NCBI GenBank assembly: GCA_026874595.1
Contig: CM049308.1
Span: 17,606,001-17,670,000 of the forward strand
Length of the DNA: 64,000 nucleotides
Reading direction: 5' to 3'
Origin: Sipunculus nudus
Lineage: Eukaryota > Annelida > Sipuncula > Golfingiida > Sipunculidae
Shown here: positions 60,701 through 64,000 of the stretch, piece by piece
Layout: each line of letters begins with the position of its first letter
How positions within the stretch are numbered: the stretch's first letter is position 1
The notes under the pieces: model-generated
Told to the model about the DNA's origin: nothing
Seen by the model: the letters and a program-made list of their open reading frames with translations, nothing else
Database searches by the model: none
Program-made: the position numbers and the translations under genes

Positions 60701-63700
60701 TGAGAGCAAAATCTCGCAGGAGCGACGCCGTGCCGGACGCAAAATCGAGCGTGACACCCAGAAATTGGAGGGACTGGGTGGGAGTGAGAAGAGATTTCTC
60801 CGCATTGACGAGAAAGCCAAGGTTCCGAAGTAAGGTGAGAACCTGGAAGCGATGAGACAGTAATAGGCCGATGGTAATAGAGCGATCGGCCGCACAGACT
60901 AGCCAATCGTCCAGATAAGGGAGCACAGAAATGCCCTGGGAACGGAGATATGAACTGTATGAACCAGCATGGTAAAAATCCAGGGGGCCACGTTGATCCC
61001 GAACGGGAGGGCCCGGAATTGAAAAACGCGGTTCTGATACGCGAAGCGAAGAAACGGTTGAGATGATGGATGGATTGGAACGTGAAAGTAGGCATCCGTA
61101 AGGTCGATTTTGAATGCCCAATCCATCCTCCGAACAATGCGGAGCACAGCATGGATATTGAACATCCGAAACGGCGGCGGACAGATGAACGAATTGAGGC
61201 GCTTCAGGTCTATGATGGGGCGCCAGCGCCCGTGTGGCTTGGGAACAAGAAAAAGTCGAGAGTAAAACCCCACAGTGGAAGGGGAAACCTCGAAAACCGC
61301 CCGTTTGTCTATCATAGATTGAATGGCCTCCTCCAAAGCGAGGCGCTTGGCGGGATCGGACGGAGGCGGAGTGAAAAACGGGTGCAGGGTGACGGGAGGT
61401 GCATGCAAAAACGTAAGACGGAACCCAAACTTTATGGTGCTGAGAATTAACTGATGTGAGGTGATACCCGCCAACGCGGGAAAATGGGCGCTTAGACGAG
61501 CGCCGACCGGAACGAATGAGTCATTTCTTGGTCGAACCTTGTTTGGAGGAACGACCATGAAAAGGCTGAGAACGGCTGGAACGGCCGGAACGGGAGCCGC
61601 AACCGAAGGCCGAGGGCGCGGGACGCGGAAGGACGGCCCAGGCGCAATAGAGGCCGAGCGGAGGCGGGCCTGACGATCTGAGCGCTCCAAGGCGAGGTCA
61701 AAAAGAGGCCGTAAATGGCCGCCAAACAGCAGGGAACCGGTAAAAGGCTGAGAATACAGCTCGGTCAACTCCGCCTGAGTAAGCTCCGGCTTTAAGTGCT
61801 TTAAGGACTGAATGCAAGCCGTGCGGCGTAACAAGATACAATTTTCAACCAGGCGCCAAACGACCTGTTGCAACTCAGCACAAGTATGGGCAGAAGCCTG
61901 CCAGATGTTGTTGAGCGTGAGCGAGTCCGAAGATACGGCGAGCAGGCTAGTAACAGCCTGCAAGTCGTTAACCATACCGGCCGCTTGTCGTCCGAGCCCC
62001 TCCAGATCGATAGGTGACGATCGGAAAACTGGACAGACGATGGAAATAAAGACTTACTGTCCGCGAACAGCTGTTCAAGGCCGGACTCGAGCCGCATCGG
62101 AGCAGACGGAATATCCGGGTGATCAGGAAAAGGTAGCAGGCGATCAAAGCAGGTAGCCCGGTACCCACTTGAATTCCAGAGGGTACCGGGGGACCATGGT
62201 TTATCAGAACCCGGCGGAAGCGGGGCCCCAGTAGTAGTAGAGCGAGACCCCGAGATCACAGCGTGGTGCTCACGTAAGAGATCCACCGTGTGGTCTGTAA
62301 ATTCCATACACACGGCGGGCGCGGAGGAGGGCGATTGAAGAGCGGCAGGATTCAAATAAGAACCGTCCGCCGACGCCGAGGAAGACCGAGGTTGTAACCT
62401 ACGGAACTTCAAGCCAATAGGGTGGGCCTCCTGGGTGGAGGTAGCCACGAGGTCCAGAAGCGCAAATTTGCGCGTACGCCAAGCCTGGGGTTGAAGCGTG
62501 ATCTCCGACCACTGATCTTGTGCCAGGGCAGGATCGGCAGAATGAGAAGATGGGGACGCTGGAGAACCCTGTGAAGGGGGATCCAGAGAGACCCTCTGAG
62601 CCGGAACGACCGGAGGCTGGAAACAGGAAGCCGGGGATCCGGCAGCAGCAGGGACCATCCGGGAAAGCACAGGAACCGGAGCCACAGGCAGCACAGCAGA
62701 TGGTAACTGAAATAAAGAGCCAGCCGGCCGGGCAGGAACGGCGGCAGACGGAGTAACCGGAGGCGAGGCTGGCTGCACCGAAACGGAGGCAGGAGGGACT
62801 GACGCACTTACCTGCACACCAGGAAGGTCCGGGCGAACCAGCGGGACGGCCCCGGCCGGCCCAGGGGATAAGGAAGGAATCGTCTAGATCCGACATAAGT
62901 GACGAGCAAAAACGAGACAATTTATGTAATATGGAATAAGCAGACGGGCCCTCAAAATTTTCGGTTGGCTTACTCTGGCGTATAAACTTTAACAGAGAAA
63001 ATTCTCATTAATACAGAAACAGCTCACAATTATGTTTACGTAATAAAACATGGATACAAGCAGTAGAACAATGTAAAAGGGTTTTGTGTAGAACAGTAAA
63101 ACCTCGTATAATGACCACCTCAGTTTAGTGACCATATCAAAATAAGGACCATTTTTTTCACAGTCCCAAATCTGTTTTTATTTTGCTCCTCATATAAAAC
63201 CTCACTTAGAAGACCACCTCGAAAATACAACCACCTTTTTGAGTTTTTGTTGGTGGTTGTAATCTCAAGGTTTCACTGTATTAACTTTAACAATAAAGAT
63301 AATGAATACCAAAAAGTATTTTTTAACTATAAAATGCTTTATTTCAATTTTTACTTGAAGTACTCTTTGGTTTTACCTTCTCAATCTTATCTCCACATCC
63401 CCTACAGGTGCTGCGGTTTGATTTTGCGTACTCCGTAGAGAAATCATTGTGTGTAGATCCAGGGACAGTGTCATCTCCCGGGGCACCTGCTCCTCCTTTA
63501 AACAATAAAATAAGAATAATGAATTAACATTTATTTAATAATCAAACAAAATGCTCAACAGTTTACTGGCACTGGCTTGCAATTTACTGTCTATCATTTT
63601 GTTAAGTACCTGAGCAATCTTTCAAGAGTATTAACTGATAAAATAAACCCACGGGTTTAGTCCACATACCATATAAGACAGTTTAAAACACATTATCTTC

Positions 63701-64000
63701 GGTTGGTGAGGAAAACTTTTCTCAGGGCAACTGTATGCCAAATTAAAAGATTGTAGCTTGAGTGGATGCAAAACGTTCCCTTCAAAAGGTGTTGTCTGCA
63801 GATGAGGATAAGCTATCTCTATAGCTAAGTTAAATTACAAGTAAAGGAGCTTAAATTCATTAATATAGAACCATCCAAGAAACAGCTGGTTAGGTAGAAA
63901 GTTTTCAATCACTTTCAAAGCTAGAAACCCAGCCCCACTTCATGTCAACTAATTTTACCTGATAATTTCTCTTTTATCTTTTCTTGGTCATCCCAGCGCA
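30669..64000 (-). CDS. PARP1: Poly(ADP-ribose) polymerase 1 (gene span, last 23 coding exons)
   Basis: PARP1 is a nuclear sensor of DNA breaks that uses NAD+ to build poly(ADP-ribose) on itself and chromatin. Exons 1-23 in the window join in frame to 914 aa plus stop; human PARP1 is 1014 aa, so about 100 residues (zinc finger 1) lie beyond 64000. Domain order: zinc finger 2 (C-x2-C in exon 2, H-x2-C in exon 3), basic NLS (exon 5), zinc finger 3/PADR1 (exons 6-7), BRCT (exons 8-9), linker with Lys-Ser sites (10-11), WGR with RAWGRVGT (12-13), helical domain (14-17), ART domain (18-23). The H-Y-E triad is complete: [20 protein letters not shown]. No frameshift is seen. Introns carry DIRS, Helentron-like, Harbinger-like, TA-flanked, LINE and SINE insertions, so the coding frame is conserved despite heavy invasion. 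Confidence 0.96.
31069..32466 (+). mobile_element. TA-flanked inverted-repeat element D, copy 1
   Basis: Inverted ends of about 25 bp start CCGTAAAATCTCCACTTAAA, flanked by TA on both sides (31067-31068, 32467-32468), as in Tc1/mariner-type insertions. Subterminal GCGGTTTTAA words repeat near the right end. An internal ATG at 31545 starts a short frame, [19 protein letters not shown], conserved in copy 2. No transposase core is seen. It lies in PARP1 intron 22. Confidence 0.85.
32924..33041 (-). CDS. PARP1: PARP1 exon 22
   Basis: Acceptor TTACAG, donor GTATCC at 32918-32923, phase 1/2. Encodes [20 protein letters not shown] and ends SSLLYN plus GA, the first two bases of the catalytic Glu codon. 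The frame stays open past the donor to 32839 and would give a non-PARP tail; the donor is preferred because it joins to exon 23. Confidence 0.92.
33042..33851 (-). other. PARP1 intron 21, nothing recognised
   Basis: AT-rich, no transposon ends or supported frames. Confidence 0.4.
33852..33913 (-). CDS. PARP1: PARP1 exon 21
   Basis: 62 nt, phase 2/1, acceptor ACCTG-complement CAG, donor GTAAAT. Encodes [20 protein letters not shown], the ART segment before the donor-loop region. Confidence 0.92.
34380..35340 (+). mobile_element. 5'-truncated LINE, C-terminal part (CR1/Jockey-like), dead
   Basis: Frames read [20 protein letters not shown], then [50 protein letters not shown], and [20 protein letters not shown], in that order. 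This is the conserved tail after the palm of CR1/Jockey-group LINE reverse transcriptases. Two frame breaks (near 34765 and 34865) disable it. Antisense in PARP1 intron 20. Confidence 0.85.
35715..35842 (-). CDS. PARP1: PARP1 exon 20
   Basis: Phase 0/2, acceptor GTTTTCAG, donor GTGAGT. Encodes [20 protein letters not shown] with the active-site Tyr in GIYF, and [11 protein letters not shown]. Confidence 0.95.
36398..36550 (-). CDS. PARP1: PARP1 exon 19
   Basis: Phase 0/0, 51 codons, donor GTATGT. Encodes [20 protein letters not shown] with the NAD-binding His, then [16 protein letters not shown]. Confidence 0.96.
36990..37088 (-). CDS. PARP1: PARP1 exon 18
   Basis: Phase 0/0, 33 codons, donor GTCAGT. 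Encodes [20 protein letters not shown], start of the ART fold. Confidence 0.94.
37722..37847 (-). CDS. PARP1: PARP1 exon 17
   Basis: Phase 0/0, 42 codons, donor GTGAGT. Encodes [20 protein letters not shown], last helices of the regulatory helical domain. Confidence 0.96.
38295..38417 (-). CDS. PARP1: PARP1 exon 16
   Basis: Phase 0/0, 41 codons, donor GTGAAT. Encodes [20 protein letters not shown] in the helical domain. Confidence 0.96.
38610..40027 (-). mobile_element. TA-flanked inverted-repeat element D, copy 2 (inverted relative to copy 1)
   Basis: Matches copy 1 along its length in opposite orientation, with TA at 38608-38609 and 40028-40029. Ends read CCATAAAATCTCCACTTAAA and, inverted, CCGTAAAATCTCCACTTAAA. 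The [19 protein letters not shown] frame is kept (around 39535 downward, minus strand). It lies in PARP1 intron 15. Confidence 0.85.
40125..40208 (-). CDS. PARP1: PARP1 exon 15
   Basis: Phase 0/0, 28 codons, donor GTAAGG. Encodes [20 protein letters not shown] in the helical domain. Confidence 0.95.
40263..40635. repeat. Tandem ~145-bp duplicate plus tail
   Basis: Two units share CCCTGTGAATTTGGGAAAGC and TGAAGTAT(A/G)TTGTTGTTGA (first at about 40359, second at about 40499). The second runs into a tail with GATCACTATAGGCC and GGGGCCCTAATAA. An interspersed repeat of unknown class in PARP1 intron 14. Confidence 0.6.
41065..41262 (-). mobile_element. tRNA-headed SINE, first copy
   Basis: On the minus strand: an A-box-like GCTGAGTGGTAAAATGC, then the B-box GGTTCAATTCC with tRNA-like spacing, followed by a non-tRNA body with CTCCGGTTTCCTCCACC. 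That body motif is shared with several invertebrate SINEs as far as I recall. Not a functional tRNA: acceptor stem and 3' half do not fold convincingly. Confidence 0.65.
41564..41692 (-). CDS. PARP1: PARP1 exon 14
   Basis: Phase 0/0, 43 codons, donor GTAATT. Encodes [20 protein letters not shown], first helix of the helical domain. Confidence 0.96.
42030..42365 (-). mobile_element. tRNA-headed SINE, second copy (different family)
   Basis: Minus-strand head GTGATTTAGGGGTAGAGC (A-box region) and GAGTTCAAATCTC (B-box), then a ~270-bp body not shared with the 41065 SINE. PARP1 intron 13, sense to the gene. Confidence 0.55.
42450..42648 (-). CDS. PARP1: PARP1 exon 13
   Basis: Phase 2/0, donor GTAAGA. 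Encodes [20 protein letters not shown] (the WGR motif that contacts DNA ends) and [16 protein letters not shown]. Confidence 0.96.
42776..43960 (-). mobile_element. Helentron-like (HINE, pearl-type) copy 1
   Basis: Read on the minus strand it starts TTGTATCCGCC (43960), carries a 5' module, a tandem core with five GGTGGCGCCACC-type palindromes, an inverted copy of the 5' terminus, a hairpin GTAGTTGCTTGTCGACTAC and a terminal CTAG (42776-42779) followed by T. These are Helentron/Helitron2 traits: asymmetric terminal inverted repeats, 3' hairpin, T/T target. No Rep-helicase, so non-autonomous. PARP1 intron 12, sense. Confidence 0.85.
44295..44427 (-). CDS. PARP1: PARP1 exon 12
   Basis: Phase 1/2, donor GTACGT. 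Encodes [20 protein letters not shown] of the WGR domain; its last two bases combine with exon 13 to give Ser before YWVF. Confidence 0.94.
44948..44979 (+). repeat. Short palindromic terminal module, copy 3
   Basis: ACAAGGGACCTATGGGTCAC then TGTGCTCAGCTG, matching 8611 and 22010. No flanking family sequence is recognised on either side. Confidence 0.55.
45061..45346 (+). mobile_element. Harbinger-like MITE C, copy 1
   Basis: Inverted ends of ~35 bp start GGCCAAAAAAAATAAA and contain GTATGGTTCTCAGGCAC; both sides carry TTA (45058-45060, 45347-45349). A 3-bp TTA duplication fits PIF/Harbinger. No coding capacity. PARP1 intron 11. Confidence 0.8.
46238..46265. repeat. G homopolymer tract
   Basis: Near-pure G run with two C interruptions. 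Such runs also occur near 5651, 7910, 13188, 29777, 58100 and 58924 (as G or C). Potential G-quadruplex; run length may be unreliable in the assembly. Confidence 0.8.
46430..47172 (+). repeat. Tandem-unit repeat family B, copy 3 (single unit)
   Basis: One unit with TTGGGCAAAATTTAAGG, TTTTGATATTAGGCAG and GGGGACATCTAACATTATG, a (ACGG)n tract at 47071-47115 and the nested-palindrome tail ending GAGCTAAAAA. Antisense to PARP1, intron 11. Confidence 0.75.
47494..47571 (-). CDS. PARP1: PARP1 exon 11
   Basis: 78 nt, phase 1/1 (symmetric), acceptor TTTACAG, donor GTTAGG. Encodes [20 protein letters not shown], the end of the linker and first strand of WGR. Confidence 0.92.
48475..48770 (-). mobile_element. 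Harbinger-like MITE C, copy 2 (inverted)
   Basis: Same inverted ends (GTATGGTTCTCAGGCAC) and body as 45061-45346 but in opposite orientation; flanked by TTA (48472-48474) and TGA, a mutated duplication. PARP1 intron 10. Confidence 0.75.
48815..49715 (-). mobile_element. Helentron-like (HINE, pearl-type) copy 2
   Basis: 3' terminus CTAG at 48815-48818 with hairpin GTAGTCGCTTGTCGACTAC, inverted GTATCCGCCAAAATCAGAG, four core palindromes, 5' terminus at 49715. Ends 85 bp from the exon 10 donor. Sense in PARP1 intron 10. Confidence 0.85.
49806..49884 (-). CDS. PARP1: PARP1 exon 10 (linker)
   Basis: Phase 0/1, donor GTGAGA. Encodes a Gly/Ser/Lys-rich linker ([19 protein letters not shown]) between BRCT and WGR. 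The Lys-Ser pair is of the kind modified by serine ADP-ribosylation in human PARP1. The acceptor (GTACAG, 49885) is chosen for phase; conservation cannot confirm it. Confidence 0.75.
50284..50429 (-). CDS. PARP1: PARP1 exon 9
   Basis: Phase 1/0, acceptor TTTCAG, donor GTCAGT. Encodes [20 protein letters not shown], the second half of the BRCT domain. Confidence 0.93.
50787..51025 (-). CDS. PARP1: PARP1 exon 8
   Basis: Phase 2/1, 239 nt. Starts [15 protein letters not shown] and contains [20 protein letters not shown], the BRCT start. The acceptor is TTTTAAG, an AAG rather than the usual YAG, but phase and the conserved join to exon 7 support it. Donor GTCAGA. Confidence 0.9.
51100..51480. 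repeat. Local ~85-bp tandem in PARP1 intron 7
   Basis: AAATAAA(C/T)C near GTGTATAATACAGATGTTT occurs three times (about 51221, 51290, 51372), each followed by a T-rich GTCTT(A/G)-(C/T)CA(C/T)A/GCATTTGTTTTT stretch. Short local triplication. Confidence 0.6.
51685..51804 (-). CDS. PARP1: PARP1 exon 7
   Basis: Phase 2/2, donor GTAAGT. Encodes [20 protein letters not shown], the last two zinc-ligand Cys of zinc finger 3. Confidence 0.95.
52892..53091 (-). CDS. PARP1: PARP1 exon 6
   Basis: Phase 0/2, donor GTAAGT. Encodes [40 protein letters not shown], then CKEC, the PADR1/zinc finger 3 region that links DNA binding to catalysis. Confidence 0.95.
54265..55442 (-). mobile_element. Helentron-like (HINE, pearl-type) copy 3
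   Basis: CTAG end at 54265-54268, hairpin, core palindromes at 54562, 54691, 54841, 54968 and 55118, 5' terminus at 55442. Sense in PARP1 intron 5. Confidence 0.87.
55594..56485 (-). mobile_element. Helentron-like (HINE, pearl-type) copy 4
   Basis: CTAG end at 55594-55597, degenerate hairpin (GTAGTCAACAAGGGACTAC on the plus strand), shorter core, 5' terminus at 56485. Only ~150 bp from copy 3, same orientation. It ends 90 bp from exon 5. Confidence 0.85.
56576..56657 (-). CDS. PARP1: PARP1 exon 5 (nuclear localisation signal)
   Basis: Phase 2/0, donor GTTTGT (weak). Encodes [20 protein letters not shown], a bipartite basic signal like that of vertebrate PARP1. The caspase-3 DEVD site that lies between the two basic halves in human PARP1 is absent here. 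Confidence 0.9.
57046..57117 (-). CDS. PARP1: PARP1 exon 4
   Basis: 72 nt, phase 2/2, acceptor TTACAG, donor GTAAGT. Encodes [20 protein letters not shown], the segment after zinc finger 2. Confidence 0.92.
57795..57937 (-). CDS. PARP1: PARP1 exon 3
   Basis: Phase 0/2, acceptor TTATAG, donor GTAAGG. Encodes the second half of zinc finger 2 including LWHHVDCF (His and Cys ligands) and [10 protein letters not shown]. Confidence 0.94.
58350..58455 (-). repeat. DIRS internal complementary region, copy 2
   Basis: Contains GGGAGGGAATGGGGGGG joined to TTTTATTACGTAAACATAA, i.e. the complement of right and left ends fused, exactly as in copy 1. Confidence 0.88.
58516..59923 (-). pseudogene. DIRS tyrosine recombinase, copy 2
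   Basis: Two overlapping frames. Core-binding part: [19 protein letters not shown]. Catalytic part: [10 protein letters not shown], then [20 protein letters not shown] (the H-x-x-R box) and FTRFYLKD (Tyr). A frame change near 59080-59160 and an expanded C/G run at 58924-58944 interrupt it. Confidence 0.85.
60050..60690 (-). pseudogene. DIRS RNase H and connection, copy 2
   Basis: Reads [40 protein letters not shown] and [17 protein letters not shown], so the acidic catalytic residues are kept. A frameshift near 60185 separates it from [13 protein letters not shown]. Confidence 0.85.
60691..61345 (-). pseudogene. DIRS reverse transcriptase, copy 2
   Basis: Reads [59 protein letters not shown], then after a frame change near 60960 [11 protein letters not shown] and [11 protein letters not shown]. 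Confidence 0.88.
61346..62945 (-). pseudogene. DIRS gag-like region, copy 2
   Basis: Pro/Ser/Ala-rich capsid-like protein spread over overlapping frames with no zinc-knuckle. Conserved with copy 1 around [22 protein letters not shown]-terminal helical part ([20 protein letters not shown]) precedes RT. The Cys-rich start seen in copy 1 is deleted. Confidence 0.7.
63094..63278 (+). mobile_element. pogo/Tigger-like MITE
   Basis: 185 bp with inverted ends CAGTAAAACCTCG at left and CAGTGAAACCTTG (inverted) at right, and GACCACC/ACCACC subterminal words. TA follows the right end; the left dinucleotide is AA. The ends resemble the CAGT...ACCTCG of pogo-group elements. It lies 44 bp from the DIRS 5' end. 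Confidence 0.65.
63377..63495 (-). CDS. PARP1: PARP1 exon 2 in window
   Basis: Phase 1/0, donor GTAAAA. Encodes [20 protein letters not shown], the first half of zinc finger 2 with its C-x2-C ligands. The acceptor is TTTAAAG, a non-YAG form; phase and conservation support it. Confidence 0.92.
63959..64000 (-). CDS. PARP1: PARP1 exon 1 in window (partial)
   Basis: Donor GTAAAA at 63953-63958, frame [13 protein letters not shown] running off the edge. This matches the conserved RWDDQ segment after zinc finger 1. Confidence 0.88.

Larger units (their letters stand above)
58100..63049 (-). mobile_element. DIRS-type retrotransposon, copy 2 (nearly full length)
   Basis: About 4.95 kb in PARP1 intron 2, sense to PARP1. 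Inverted ends share TCTGGCGTATAAACTTTAAC and the AACAGAGAAAATTCTCATT block; the ICR lies at about 58350-58455. It encodes gag, reverse transcriptase (YLDD), RNase H and a tyrosine recombinase with R, H-x-x-R and Y boxes. About 555 bp at the gag start are missing compared with copy 1, and frames shift at about 60960 and 60185, so it is probably non-functional. Confidence 0.93.

Overview
The window is animal nuclear DNA. It is AT-rich and carries two intron-rich genes with GT/AG introns, separated and invaded by several classes of transposable element. The repeat mix points to a lophotrochozoan and most likely a bivalve mollusc: Helentron-type elements with tandem cores resembling the bivalve 'pearl' family, DIRS retrotransposons, a Polinton relic, tRNA-headed SINEs and repeats ending in ACGGAC tracts. 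That taxonomic call is an inference; no species marker was seen.

Layout. At 1-142 (-) there is probably one acidic exon of an unidentified gene. At 3520-26872 (+) lies a complete class II fumarate hydratase gene (FH) in 9 coding exons, predicted 492 aa. At 30669-64000 (-) lie the last 23 coding exons of a PARP1 orthologue (914 aa in the window): zinc finger 2, nuclear localisation signal, zinc finger 3/PADR1, BRCT, WGR, helical domain and ADP-ribosyltransferase domain. Zinc finger 1 lies beyond the right edge. The two genes converge tail to tail, with about 3.8 kb between stop codons.

Introns. FH intron 3 is almost entirely a 5.3 kb Polinton relic (6207-11493) with a 6-bp target duplication. 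FH intron 5 holds a rearranged DIRS element (12745-17003). FH intron 8 holds two Helentron-like pieces and a tandem-unit repeat. In PARP1, intron 2 is almost filled by a second DIRS element (58100-63049), and four Helentron-like copies sit in introns 5, 10 and 12. Two ~1.4 kb inverted TA-flanked elements bracket exons 16-22, two inverted Harbinger-like MITEs bracket exon 11, a dead LINE lies in intron 20 and two SINEs lie in introns 13 and 14.

Most notable points. (1) The true last PARP1 exon (30669-30741) is separated by a transposon-filled intron from the exon that carries most of the catalytic Glu codon; reading straight on gives a false C-terminus. (2) The Helentron-like family shows hairpin plus CTAG 3' ends, asymmetric inverted repeats and a core of 12-bp palindromes spaced alternately about 150 and 129 bp. 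All six intronic copies, and both DIRS copies, lie in the sense direction of their host gene. (3) The DIRS copy in FH is a template-switch-like chimera with a gag segment duplicated between reverse transcriptase and RNase H. (4) Inverted transposon pairs in PARP1 predict back-splicing or exon skipping.

All exon calls come from reading frame, splice-site phase and recalled family motifs. No alignment or search was run.
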